A stretch of DNA of 23,098 bases from Bacteroidota bacterium (GCA_023423835.1 JAFAEW010000022.1:1-23098); one strand, 5' to 3'; shown: positions 7,499 through 15,220, numbered from the stretch's first letter. A program made the numbers and translations. Notes: generated by a model not told the origin, from the letters alone.

Positions 7499-7527
7499 GG
7501 AATATTACTGACAATTCAGTATATTCT
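7499..7527 (+). promoter_or_regulatory. Hairpin in the nuoA-nuoB intergenic region
   Basis: GAATAT (7500-7505) and ACTGA (7507-7511) pair with TCAGT (7516-7520) and ATATTC (7521-7526), with one bulged T at 7506 and a CAAT tetraloop. A G-U pair (7499/7527) extends it to 12 pairs. No U tract follows, so it does not look like a terminator. It may stabilise or mark a processing site in the mRNA after nuoA. Confidence 0.5.
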
Positions 7528-7547
7528 CATTCTAAAACACAACTATT

Positions 7548-8138
7548 ATGGCACGTCCTGTAAAATATAATATTTATCCTAAAAAAGCCGATATCCATAA
7601 CAACATCGCCATTTCGGAAATGCCGGAAGGATATCAGGGAGAAGGATATTTTGCAACCAGCTTCGAAAAAGTGGTTGGATTGGCAAGAAAAAATTCATTG
7701 TGGCCATTGCCCTTTGCCACGTCCTGCTGTGGAATTGAATTTATGGCCACGATGGGAGCGCACTATGATCTTTCCAGATTTGGATCTGAAAGGATGGGAT
7801 TTACACCGCGGCAGTGCGATATGTTGATGGTGATTGGAACGATCGGAAAAAAAATGGCCCCGGTTTTACGCCAGGTGTACATTCAGATGGCTGAACCGAG
7901 ATGGGTTATCGCCATTGGCGCCTGCGCTTCTTCGGGTGGCATTTTTGACACCTACAGCGTGCTGCAGGGAGTGGATCAGATCATCCCGGTAGACGTTTAC
8001 GTGCCTGGATGTCCGCCACGGCCCGAAGCAATGCTCGACGGCATACTGCGCATACAGGATCTCGTTCACAATGAAAGTCTGCGGAGAAGAAACAGTGATC
8101 ATTATAAAGCCTTGCTCAACAGTTATGGAATTCAATAA
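7548..8138 (+). CDS. nuoB: NADH-quinone oxidoreductase subunit B
   Basis: A 196-residue Q-module subunit that carries the terminal 4Fe-4S cluster N2, which passes electrons to quinone. The four ligands are present: tandem Cys60-Cys61 in ATSCCGIEF, Cys126 in AIGACASSGG and Cys155 in VPGCPPRPE. The block GSERMGFTPRQCDMLMVIGT also matches the family. The ATG at 7548 is the only sensible start and gives a short N-terminal extension (about 45 residues) before the conserved LWPLPF. It acts at the cytoplasmic side of the membrane with NuoC, D and I. The gene lies 58 bp after nuoA, separated by a hairpin, and 21 bp before nuoC. Confidence 0.98.
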   Translation: MARPVKYNIYPKKADIHNNIAISEMPEGYQGEGYFATSFEKVVGLARKNSLWPLPFATSCCGIEFMATMGAHYDLSRFGSERMGFTPRQCDMLMVIGTIGKKMAPVLRQVYIQMAEPRWVIAIGACASSGGIFDTYSVLQGVDQIIPVDVYVPGCPPRPEAMLDGILRIQDLVHNESLRRRNSDHYKALLNSYGIQ

Positions 8139-8159
8139 CGCATTAACAGGCCGATAGCG

Positions 8160-8699
8160 ATGGATATTACAAACGAAATTATCATAAAGAAACTAACAGA
8201 ACGTTTTGGCAGTGAGGTGTACAACGTGGAGGAGCCGTTCGGACTGCTTTCCTTCGAAGTTCCAAAAGAATTAAATATTGCGGTTCTGGATTTTCTATAC
8301 AATGATTCTGAATTGCGGTTTCAATTTCTTACCGACATCTGCACCGTGCATTATCCCGATTACAAAGGAAGAGAACTGGCAGTAGTCTATCACTTGCACA
8401 ACCTGTTTGACAATATCAGACTCAGATTTAAAGTATTTACTTCCATCGATTCGCCCGACATTCAAACCGCCACCGTTCTTTATGAATGTGCCAATTGGAT
8501 GGAACGCGAATCTTACGATTTCTTCGGAATCAATTTCGTAGGACATCCCAACCTGAAGAGAATCATGAATGTGGATGAAATGGATTATTTCCCGCTGAGA
8601 AAAGAATATCCGCTGGAAGATATGACAAGAAGAGACAAGGACGATGAAATGTTTGGAAGAGACAGTTTTTATTATGAAGACGCTTCAAACAATTTGTAA
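8160..8699 (+). CDS. nuoC: NADH-quinone oxidoreductase subunit C
   Basis: A 179-residue peripheral-arm subunit (30-kDa subunit homologue), separate from NuoD rather than fused as in E. coli. Recognisable blocks are FLTDICTVHYPDYKGRELAV, then YHLHNLFDNIRLRFKV, and the signature ANWMERESYDFFGINFVGHP followed by NLKRIMNVDEMDYFPLRKEYP. It has no cofactor and scaffolds the Q module beside NuoB and NuoD. The ATG at 8160 follows nuoB by 21 bp, and nuoD starts 26 bp after the stop. The C-terminus (residues 160-179) is acidic and polar and less conserved. Confidence 0.97.
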   Translation: MDITNEIIIKKLTERFGSEVYNVEEPFGLLSFEVPKELNIAVLDFLYNDSELRFQFLTDICTVHYPDYKGRELAVVYHLHNLFDNIRLRFKVFTSIDSPDIQTATVLYECANWMERESYDFFGINFVGHPNLKRIMNVDEMDYFPLRKEYPLEDMTRRDKDDEMFGRDSFYYEDASNNL

Positions 8700-8725
8700 A
8701 AGGCTGCGTGTTAAAATAAAAAAAA

Positions 8726-9955
8726 ATGGCTGAATTTAGTGCAAATATAAAGCTGCCGGAAGGTTCCATTGAAAAGCAAACTTCCACCGTAAACCTCGGG
8801 CCTACCCATCCTGCAACGCACGGTGTATTTCAAAATATACTTGAGATGGATGGAGAAACCGTGGTTTCAGCAGAACAGACCGTAGGGTACATTCATCGCG
8901 CATTTGAAAAGATTGCAGAACGAAGACCGCTTTACCAGATCACACCGCTTACTGATCGCCTCAATTATTGCAGTGCGCCGATCAATAATATGGGCTGGCA
9001 CCTGGTATGTGAAAAGCTGTTGAATGTAAAAACGCCCAAAAGGGTTGATTATATGCGGGTGATGATCATGGAGTTATCAAGAATTTCTGATCACCTCATT
9101 TGCAACTCAGTGGTGGGCGTTGATTCCGGTGCATTATCGGTTTTCCTGTACGTGATGCAATACCGCGAATTGATATATGAAATTTATGAGGAAATCTGCG
9201 GATCAAGGCTTACGACCAATATGGGCAGGATCGGCGGTTTCGAAAGAAATTTCAACAATACCGTCTTCGAAAAAACTGAAAAGTTCCTCAATGAATATCC
9301 GAAGGTGTTGAGAGAATTTGAAAACCTGCTCACGCGAAACCGGATCTTCATGGACAGAACGATCGGAGTGGGCGGCATCAGTGCTGAACGGGCGTTGAAT
9401 TACGGATTCACCGGTCCCAACCTGCGGGCTGCCGGTGTGGACTATGATGTTCGCGTACATTCGCCCTACAGCAGCTACGAAGATTTCAACTTTGAAATCC
9501 CGGTAGGGAAAACCGGCGATTGCTACGATCGCTTCCTCGTAAGAAATGAAGAGATGTGGCAAAGTTTGAGCATTGTACGACAGGCGTTTGAAAAATTACA
9601 GGATTTCAAGGGCGCGGAAGCCGAGGTATTTCACGCCGACGTTCCCGAATATTACCTTCCCAAAAAAGAAGATGTTTATACAAAAATGGAAGCGCTGATC
9701 TGGCATTTCAAATTGATCATGGGTGAAATCGAAATGCCGAAGGGCGAGGTTTATAACAGCGTGGAAGGTGCGAATGGTGAACTGGGTTTTTACCTGATCA
9801 GCGATGGTGGCCGTACGCCTTACCGTCTTCATTTCAGAAGACCGTGCTTTATTTATTACCAGGCATATGAAGAACTGGTGAAAGGAAGCATGCTGGCCGA
9901 TGCTGTGATTACTTTAAGCAGTCTGAACCTGATAGCGGGGGAAATGGATGCTTAG
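8726..9955 (+). CDS. nuoD: NADH-quinone oxidoreductase subunit D
   Basis: A 409-residue quinone-site subunit (49-kDa homologue, related to the large subunit of NiFe hydrogenases without its metal-binding Cys). The N-terminal LGPTHPATHG contains His32, and DRLNYCSA contains Tyr81. Their 49-residue separation matches the His/Tyr pair that binds the quinone head group in the Thermus enzyme. Later blocks TTNMGRIGGFERN, RTIGVGGISAERALNYGFTG and EGANGELGFYLISDGGRTPY are typical, as is the end NLIAGEMDA. The start at 8726 gives a 22-residue lead-in before the conserved VNLGPTHPA. It sits between nuoC and nuoE and works with NuoB, which supplies cluster N2. Confidence 0.98.
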   Translation: MAEFSANIKLPEGSIEKQTSTVNLGPTHPATHGVFQNILEMDGETVVSAEQTVGYIHRAFEKIAERRPLYQITPLTDRLNYCSAPINNMGWHLVCEKLLNVKTPKRVDYMRVMIMELSRISDHLICNSVVGVDSGALSVFLYVMQYRELIYEIYEEICGSRLTTNMGRIGGFERNFNNTVFEKTEKFLNEYPKVLREFENLLTRNRIFMDRTIGVGGISAERALNYGFTGPNLRAAGVDYDVRVHSPYSSYEDFNFEIPVGKTGDCYDRFLVRNEEMWQSLSIVRQAFEKLQDFKGAEAEVFHADVPEYYLPKKEDVYTKMEALIWHFKLIMGEIEMPKGEVYNSVEGANGELGFYLISDGGRTPYRLHFRRPCFIYYQAYEELVKGSMLADAVITLSSLNLIAGEMDA

Positions 9956-9987
9956 AAATGATTTTAAAATATTAATATTCTGATTGC

Positions 9988-10488
9988 ATGATACAGTTTT
10001 CTTCTGAAAAGTTACGCGAAGTGGATAACATCATCGCACGGTATCCTGAAGGAAAGCAAAAAAGCGCTCTTCTGCCCTTGTTGCACCTGGCGCAGGACGA
10101 GTTTGGCGGCTGGCTGAGCGTGGAAACCATGGATTATGTAGCATCCTTATTGCAGTTGAAACCGATTGAAGTATATGAAGTGGCTTCCTTCTATAGCATG
10201 TATAATTTAAAGCCGGTTGGCAAATATGTATTTGAAGTTTGTCAAACCGGCCCCTGTATGCTTAAAGGGAGCGATGATATAATTGAATATATTCAGCAAA
10301 AATTAAATATCAAGCCCGGAGAAACCACTCCGGATGGAATGTTTACATTAAAAAAAGTGGAATGCCTGGGTGCTTGCGGATACGCCCCGATGATGCAATT
10401 GGGAAAGACTTATCGCGAACATCTTACTAAAGAGAAAGTGGACCAGATTGTGTCTGAATGCAGCAGGAACGCAGCGGGCAGCAATTAA
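9988..10488 (+). CDS. nuoE: NADH-quinone oxidoreductase subunit E
   Basis: A 166-residue thioredoxin-like subunit (24-kDa homologue) holding 2Fe-2S cluster N1a. Ligands are Cys85 and Cys90 in CQTGPCMLKG and Cys126 and Cys130 in VECLGACGYAPMM. The N-terminal helical part (YPEGKQKSALLPLLHLAQDE, VYEVASFYSMY) is standard. It pairs with NuoF in the NADH-oxidising tip of the peripheral arm. The ATG at 9988 follows nuoD by 32 bp, a spacer that contains the 12-bp palindrome AATATTAATATT. In most nuo operons nuoF comes next; here a VOC-family gene intervenes. Confidence 0.97.
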   Translation: MIQFSSEKLREVDNIIARYPEGKQKSALLPLLHLAQDEFGGWLSVETMDYVASLLQLKPIEVYEVASFYSMYNLKPVGKYVFEVCQTGPCMLKGSDDIIEYIQQKLNIKPGETTPDGMFTLKKVECLGACGYAPMMQLGKTYREHLTKEKVDQIVSECSRNAAGSN

Positions 10489-10532
10489 ATCGGGTTGAAT
10501 CAGTAGTTTGTTCATCATAAAAATTAATCCTT

Positions 10533-10934
10533 ATGAAAGTTATACCATATTTGGGATTCCGGGGAAATGCAGAAGAAGCATTGAATTTTTATGCGGAAGT
10601 GTTTGATGGAAAGATTACTTTTTTGCAGCATTACGATCAGTCGCCAATGGAGGTCGATGAGGGCTACAGCCATAAGGTGGTGCACGCTACATTCGTCTTT
10701 GGAGAGAATACCCTGATGGCTTCCGATATGAAAGACCAGCCGGAAACGCCCTATTCAAATGTGCAACTCTCTGTGTCGATGGACAGCGAAGAACAGATTG
10801 ACCGGGTGTTTACTGCAATGAGTGAAGGAGGGGCAGTTATCCTGCCGCTCGAAAAACAATACTGGGGAGCTAAATTTGGAATGATTCGCGATAAGTTCGG
10901 CATCCTTTGGATGTTTAATTATGATGAAAAATAA
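10533..10934 (+). CDS. VOC / PhnB-like glyoxalase-fold protein inside the nuo operon
   Basis: A 133-residue protein of the vicinal-oxygen-chelate superfamily, PhnB-like group. It begins MKVIPYLGFRGNAEEALNFY, the usual opening of the family, has a middle strand block HKVVHATFVFGENTLMASDM and closes with YWGAKFGMIRDKFGILWMFN. His47 and His51 are possible metal-site residues, but the ligand set cannot be assigned with confidence. No complex I subunit resembles it. It lies 44 bp after nuoE and 30 bp before nuoF on the same strand, so it is very likely cotranscribed with them. The gap before it has only an imperfect -7-like TAGTTTG. Substrate and role are unknown; a link to complex I is only positional. 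The reading frame is intact, so it is not a decaying insertion. Confidence 0.88.
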   Translation: MKVIPYLGFRGNAEEALNFYAEVFDGKITFLQHYDQSPMEVDEGYSHKVVHATFVFGENTLMASDMKDQPETPYSNVQLSVSMDSEEQIDRVFTAMSEGGAVILPLEKQYWGAKFGMIRDKFGILWMFNYDEK

Positions 10935-10964
10935 TTGTTGAGCAGGTTTCAAACTGAGAAACTT

Positions 10965-12311
10965 ATGAAATTATTACTGGAAAATATTCATATTGACGGG
11001 ATAAAATATTTTGATACTTACGTCAAAAACGGCGGTTATAGAAGCATTGAGAAAGCCTTTAAGATGTCTCCTGAAGAGATTGTGGAAGCGGTAAAACAAA
11101 GCGGATTAAGGGGAAGGGGAGGAGCAGGATTTCCTACCGGTTTAAAATGGAGCTTTCTGGCCAAGCCCGAAGGCGTTCCGCGCCACCTCGTCTGCAATGC
11201 GGATGAAAGCGAACCCGGCACCTTCAAAGACCGGTATCTGATGGAATTTATTCCTCATTTACTCATTGAAGGCCTGATTGTTTCATCCTATGCGCTTCAA
11301 AGCAATGATACTTATATCTACATCCGCGGAGAGTATGCCTGGATTGCAGACATTTTAGAACAGGCAATTCAGGAAGCAAAAAACAATGGTTATCTCGGGA
11401 AGAATATAAAAGGAAGCGGATTCGATTGCAATATTTATGTGCACCGCGGCGCCGGAGCCTACATCTGCGGTGAAGAAACTGCCTTACTCGAAAGTCTCGA
11501 AGGAAAAAGAGGAAATCCGAGAATAAAGCCGCCGTTTCCGGCAATCAAGGGCGCATGGGGACGGCCAACGGTGGTGAACAACGTTGAAACCCTGGCTGCA
11601 GTAGTTCCGATCATAAACATCGGCGCAGCCGAATACGCAAAGATCGGAGTGGGAAGATCTACGGGTACCAAATTGATCAGTGCCTGCGGTCATATCAATA
11701 AGCCGGGCGTGTACGAAATCGACATGACGATTTCGGTGGAAGAGTTCATTTTCTCCGATGAATATTGTGGCGGCATCGCAAACGGAAAAAGATTGAAAGC
11801 CTGCATTCCGGGCGGCTCATCCGTTCCCGTTTTGCCGGCCAACCTGCTGCTGAAAACCGCGAAAGGCGAAACCAGGTACATGAATTATGAAAGCCTGAGT
11901 GAGGGCGGATTTGCGACCGGATCAATGATGGGCAGCGGCGGATTTATCGTGATGGATGAAGATACCTGTATTGTGAAAAATACCTACACGCTTTCCCGGT
12001 TTTATCGCCACGAAAGTTGCGGTCAATGCAGCCCTTGTCGTGAGGGAACCGGCTGGCTTGAAAAGATTCTGCTGAAGATAGAAAAAGGAAAAGGAAAACT
12101 TTCAGATATTGATTTGCTTTGGGATGTTCAGGGCAATATCGAAGGAAACACGATCTGTCCGTTTGGTGATGCGGCGGCCTGGCCGGTAGCAGCAGCAATC
12201 AGACATTTCAGAGATGAATTTGAATGGCATGTCTTACATCCCGAGGAATGCCAGGTTAGAAATTATGGACTGGCCGGTTATGCAGAACCCCTGCAGGCGG
12301 CAGCGGTCTAA
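10965..12311 (+). CDS. nuoF: NADH-quinone oxidoreductase subunit F
   Basis: A 448-residue flavoprotein (51-kDa homologue) that takes electrons from NADH onto FMN. The glycine-rich nucleotide loop GLRGRGGAGFPTGLKWSF (about residues 48-64), CNADESEPGTFKDR (77-90) and AYICGEETALLESLEGKRG (165-183) form the NADH/FMN site. The 4Fe-4S cluster N3 is bound by Cys352, Cys355, Cys358 (SCGQCSPCREGTGW) and Cys398 (NTICPFGDAAAW). A TTG at 10935 gives ten more residues but they are not family-like; ATG 10965 gives the normal start. It follows the VOC gene by 30 bp and precedes nuoG by 38 bp. Confidence 0.98.
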   Translation: MKLLLENIHIDGIKYFDTYVKNGGYRSIEKAFKMSPEEIVEAVKQSGLRGRGGAGFPTGLKWSFLAKPEGVPRHLVCNADESEPGTFKDRYLMEFIPHLLIEGLIVSSYALQSNDTYIYIRGEYAWIADILEQAIQEAKNNGYLGKNIKGSGFDCNIYVHRGAGAYICGEETALLESLEGKRGNPRIKPPFPAIKGAWGRPTVVNNVETLAAVVPIINIGAAEYAKIGVGRSTGTKLISACGHINKPGVYEIDMTISVEEFIFSDEYCGGIANGKRLKACIPGGSSVPVLPANLLLKTAKGETRYMNYESLSEGGFATGSMMGSGGFIVMDEDTCIVKNTYTLSRFYRHESCGQCSPCREGTGWLEKILLKIEKGKGKLSDIDLLWDVQGNIEGNTICPFGDAAAWPVAAAIRHFRDEFEWHVLHPEECQVRNYGLAGYAEPLQAAAV

Positions 12312-12331
12312 AAAATTTTTTCAATAAAAAG

Positions 12332-12349
12332 TTCCTTAAGGAAAAAAGA
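12332..12349 (+). promoter_or_regulatory. Palindrome TTCCTTAAGGAA with embedded Shine-Dalgarno before nuoG
   Basis: TTCCTTAAGGAA at 12332-12343 is a perfect 12-bp palindrome that can fold as UUCC-UUAA-GGAA. Its right arm supplies AAGGA (12338-12342), 7 nt before the nuoG ATG, an unusually good Shine-Dalgarno for this genome. A similar CCTTAAGG element precedes nuoL. Confidence 0.5.
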
Positions 12350-13489
12350 ATGGAACAACAGCAATTATTCAGAGTAACGATAGACGATATCCCGGTGGAA
12401 GTGCCGCCGGGCACCACCATTCTCGAAGCGGCAAGAAAGATCGGAGGGGAGGTTACACCGCCTACCATGTGTTATTACAGCAAGCTGGAAGGCAGTGGAG
12501 GAAAGTGTCGCACCTGTCTCGTGGAAGTAACAAAGGGAAGTGAAAAAGATCCGCGGCCAATGCCCAAACTCGTGGCAAGCTGCCGTACTTCGGTAATGGA
12601 TGGGATGGAAGTGCGAAACATCACGAGTGAAAAAACGTTGAATGCAAGGGAAGGTGTGGTAGAACTGCTGCTGATCAATCATCCGCTTGACTGCCCCATC
12701 TGCGACCAGGCGGGAGAATGCGATCTCCAGGATCTGAGTTACCAGCACGGAGATGCGCCCACAAGATTTGAATTTCAGAAAAGAGTATTCGAAAAACACA
12801 ACCTCGGACCGTATATTCAGCTCCACATGACAAGATGTATCCTTTGTTACAGGTGTGTGATGGTGGCCGATCAGCTCACAAAACAGCGGATACACGGCGT
12901 ACTCGACCGCGGAGAAAGAGCAGAGATTGCCACCTATATCGAACAATCGCTTGAGAATGATTTCATTGGAAATGTGATTGATGTTTGCCCGGTTGGCGCA
13001 TTAACAGACCGAACTTTCCGGTTTAAGAACAGGGTTTGGTTTACCAAGCCGGTGAATGCCCATCGCGACTGTCCTACCTGCTGCGGAGAAGTAAGGCTGT
13101 GGATGAGGGGAGATGAGGTTTACCGCGTTACCGTGAGACGCGACCAATGGGGGGAAGTAATGGATACCGAAGATGGAAAACCGGGCTGGATCTGCAACGA
13201 ATGCCGATTCGAAAAGAAGAAAACCAGTGACTGGATCATCGATGGTCCCGCAACGGTAAACCGCCATTCCGTAATTTCTGCCAATCACTATGTGAAAAAA
13301 GAAATTCCCGAAGGCACGTTTGAAAAGCTGATGGATGGAAGAAAGCCCCGCATATTTATGAAAATTCATGACGTAAGTGAGGTAAACAAGCCCAACATTC
13401 ATTTAAATGAAATAGAAGGCCCTGCGACCGGCGATACTTTCGATCAGGAAAAATATCAGCTTGAAAATAAAAACGAAAAAGATCAATAA
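12350..13489 (+). CDS. nuoG: NADH-quinone oxidoreductase subunit G, short iron-sulphur form
   Basis: A 379-residue NuoG containing only the iron-sulphur part; proteobacterial NuoG is about 900 residues because of a molybdopterin-oxidoreductase-like domain that is absent here. Visible ligands: 2Fe-2S N1b, Cys41, Cys53, Cys56 and Cys78; His-ligated cluster, His111, Cys115, Cys118 and Cys124 (HPLDCPICDQAGEC); next 4Fe-4S cluster, Cys163, Cys166, Cys169 and Cys213. Further on, CPTCC (Cys241, 244, 245) and ICNEC (Cys282, 285) form two CxxC pairs that may bind a metal or cluster, but the spacing is not the N7 pattern. The last 80 residues are polar and unlike known domains. From memory, short NuoG is common in several Bacteroidota families, so this is probably the native form, not a truncation. 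nuoH follows after 14 bp. Confidence 0.95.
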   Translation: MEQQQLFRVTIDDIPVEVPPGTTILEAARKIGGEVTPPTMCYYSKLEGSGGKCRTCLVEVTKGSEKDPRPMPKLVASCRTSVMDGMEVRNITSEKTLNAREGVVELLLINHPLDCPICDQAGECDLQDLSYQHGDAPTRFEFQKRVFEKHNLGPYIQLHMTRCILCYRCVMVADQLTKQRIHGVLDRGERAEIATYIEQSLENDFIGNVIDVCPVGALTDRTFRFKNRVWFTKPVNAHRDCPTCCGEVRLWMRGDEVYRVTVRRDQWGEVMDTEDGKPGWICNECRFEKKKTSDWIIDGPATVNRHSVISANHYVKKEIPEGTFEKLMDGRKPRIFMKIHDVSEVNKPNIHLNEIEGPATGDTFDQEKYQLENKNEKDQ

Positions 13490-13503
13490 ATAATCTGCAA
13501 CTC

Positions 13504-14538
13504 ATGACTATTGACTGGTTTTATATTCTGGAGAAATTGATTCTGATCGCCATTGTTGTTACCATTTCGCTGGTGATTGCAATGTATTCAACCTATGCGG
13601 AAAGAAAAGTTGCGGCCTTCATGCAAGACAGGATCGGACCAAACCGTGCCGGCCCGTTTGGGCTGCTTCAGCCGCTGGCCGATGGGGTAAAATTGTTTTT
13701 TAAGGAAGAAATAATTCCAAACAGTTCCAATAAGTTCATGTTTATCCTCGGCCCTTCACTGGCAATGTTAACGGCCATGATGACGAGTGCCGTTATTCCC
13801 TGGGGAAATCAACTCGAGCTTTTTGGAAGAACAATCCCATTGCAGATAGCAGACGTAAACATCGGAATCCTGTTTGTTTTCGGAGTTGTGAGCCTCGGAG
13901 TTTATGGAATCATGATTGGCGGCTGGGCATCAAACAATAAATTTTCCCTGCTTTCGGCGCTAAGAGGAGCCAGCCAGGTAATCAGTTATGAACTGGCGAT
14001 GGGAATTTCATTGATTGCACTGCTGATGCTAACGGGATCGCTCAGTCTCCGTACCATCGTGGAAGAACAGATCAACACCAATTGGAACATCGTTTACCAG
14101 CCCCTCGGTTTTTTCATTTTCTTCGTTTGCGCCATGGCCGAATGCAACCGGGCGCCTTTCGATCTTCCGGAAGCGGAAAGTGAATTAAATATGGGATATC
14201 ATCAGGAATATTCATCCATGAAACTTGGATTTTATCTTTTTGCCGAATACGTGAATATGTTTATCAGTTGCGCCATCATCGTTACACTTTTCTTTGGCGG
14301 CTACGATATTCCGTTCCTCGATGAATCTACACTTTCAGTGAATACCGCAGGAATACTGGGAGTGGTTGCTTTTCTCATTAAAATATTTATATTTATTTTC
14401 ATATTTATGTGGATCCGATGGACGCTGCCAAGATTCAGATACGATCAGTTGATGAATCTGGGCTGGAAATCGTTGATACCCCTTGCACTGTTTAATATGC
14501 TGGTTACCGGCGCATGGGTATTGTGGAGAATGGGCTAA
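13504..14538 (+). CDS. nuoH: NADH-quinone oxidoreductase subunit H
   Basis: A 344-residue membrane subunit (ND1 homologue) with about eight transmembrane helices that forms the mouth of the quinone channel and joins the peripheral arm to the proton pumps. Hallmarks are YAERKVAAFMQDRIGPNRAG near residues 31-50, LLQPLADGVKLFFKEE (54-69), and the acidic loop CNRAPFDLPEAESELNMGYH with QEYSSMK following. The end FRYDQLMNLGWKSLIPLAL is also typical. It starts 14 bp after nuoG. The 121-bp gap before nuoI is the longest inside the operon and contains a hairpin and a promoter. Confidence 0.98.
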   Translation: MTIDWFYILEKLILIAIVVTISLVIAMYSTYAERKVAAFMQDRIGPNRAGPFGLLQPLADGVKLFFKEEIIPNSSNKFMFILGPSLAMLTAMMTSAVIPWGNQLELFGRTIPLQIADVNIGILFVFGVVSLGVYGIMIGGWASNNKFSLLSALRGASQVISYELAMGISLIALLMLTGSLSLRTIVEEQINTNWNIVYQPLGFFIFFVCAMAECNRAPFDLPEAESELNMGYHQEYSSMKLGFYLFAEYVNMFISCAIIVTLFFGGYDIPFLDESTLSVNTAGILGVVAFLIKIFIFIFIFMWIRWTLPRFRYDQLMNLGWKSLIPLALFNMLVTGAWVLWRMG

Positions 14539-14560
14539 TGAGAGTATGATTTAAAACTCA

Positions 14561-14591
14561 AGCCGCCGAAAGTGAATAAATTGCGGCGGTT
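14561..14591 (+). promoter_or_regulatory. GC-rich hairpin after nuoH
   Basis: CCGCCG (14563-14568) pairs with CGGCGG (14584-14589); a G-U and an A-U pair extend it to AGCCGCCG/CGGCGGTT, with a 15-nt loop. No U tract follows, so it is not a classical terminator. It sits 22 bp after the nuoH stop and just before the internal promoter, where it could protect the 3' end of the upstream message or weaken read-through. Confidence 0.45.
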
Positions 14592-14595
14592 AGAA

Positions 14596-14625
14596 TTGGA
14601 AACAAGCTTTAGAAAAATAATTTTG
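14596..14625 (+). promoter_or_regulatory. nuoIp: Internal promoter before nuoI (TTG-N19-TAATTTTG)
   Basis: TTG at 14596-14598, a 19-bp spacer and TAATTTTG at 14618-14625 together match the full Bacteroidota consensus (TTG-N19-TAnnTTTG). The predicted start of transcription is about 14632, giving a leader of about 28 nt before the nuoI ATG at 14660. It is the only place in the window where both elements match exactly, and it would drive nuoI through nuoN. Confidence 0.65.
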
Positions 14626-14659
14626 CAGCCGTTTTGGTTGCAAAGGGAGAGAAACAGAA

Positions 14660-15220
14660 ATGGAGGCATTAACAAAAAGAGTAAAACAGGTAGACCGGAA
14701 GCCGATGAGCTTTCTGGAAAGAATATATATTCCTGCCATATTGAAGGGAATGGGGATCACTTTTATGCACATGTTTAAAAAGCGGCCCACCATTCAATAT
14801 CCCGAAGAGAAGCGGCCGGTAAGTCCGGTTTTCAGGGGACTTCACGTATTAAACCGCGATGAAGAGGGCCGCGAAAGATGCACAGCCTGCGGACTCTGCG
14901 CACTTGCTTGTCCCGCAGAAGCCATTACCATGGAGGCAGCAGAAAGGAAGATCGGAGAGGAACATCTGTACCGTGAAGAAAAATATGCGGCTCGGTATGA
15001 GATCAATATGCTCCGCTGTATTTTCTGTGGTTTATGTGAAGATGCTTGTCCGAAAGACGCGATTTATTTATCACAAACAATCACGCCGGCGAGCTACAAC
15101 CGCGCCACGCAGATCTATGATAAACAGGCGCTGCTGATTCCCAATCCGGAAACGCAGCCAAAAGAGTTTGAAAAAGCCAAAAACGGAGAAGTTGATAAAA
15201 AAAATAATATGGTTAAATAA
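14660..15220 (+). CDS. nuoI: NADH-quinone oxidoreductase subunit I
   Basis: A 186-residue ferredoxin-like subunit (TYKY homologue) carrying the two 4Fe-4S clusters N6a and N6b that relay electrons to N2. Motifs are Cys74, Cys77, Cys80, Cys84 (CTACGLCALACP) and Cys120, Cys123, Cys126, Cys130 (CIFCGLCEDACP). The amphipathic N-terminal helix (about residues 17-40, FLERIYIPAILKGMGITFMH) lies on the membrane. The C-terminal 25 residues are a polar extension without motifs. The ATG at 14660 is chosen because the family start lies just before it; a GGGAG-containing purine run precedes it by about 10 nt. It follows a consensus internal promoter and precedes nuoJ by 41 bp. Confidence 0.97.
   Translation: MEALTKRVKQVDRKPMSFLERIYIPAILKGMGITFMHMFKKRPTIQYPEEKRPVSPVFRGLHVLNRDEEGRERCTACGLCALACPAEAITMEAAERKIGEEHLYREEKYAARYEINMLRCIFCGLCEDACPKDAIYLSQTITPASYNRATQIYDKQALLIPNPETQPKEFEKAKNGEVDKKNNMVK

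Noticed and set aside
9966..9981. AT-only palindrome AATATTAATATT before nuoE as a regulatory site
   Set aside because: A 12-bp palindrome made only of A and T in an AT-rich spacer is weak evidence; no loop or neighbouring signal supports it.
10935..10964. TTG start ten codons upstream of nuoF
   Set aside because: It begins immediately after the VOC stop codon, and the extra residues are not found in the NuoF family as I know it.
12365..12946. 193-codon reverse-strand open frame opposite nuoG
   Set aside because: It lies wholly inside the well-conserved nuoG, has no recognisable protein features and is a codon-bias shadow.
12350..13489. nuoG as a frameshifted or truncated pseudogene
   Set aside because: The cysteine sites are intact, nuoH follows after 14 bp with no remnant of a molybdopterin domain, and short NuoG is usual in this phylum.
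14572..14778. Small forward frame across the nuoH-nuoI gap
   Set aside because: It overlaps the internal promoter and the start of nuoI in another frame and has no protein-like composition.
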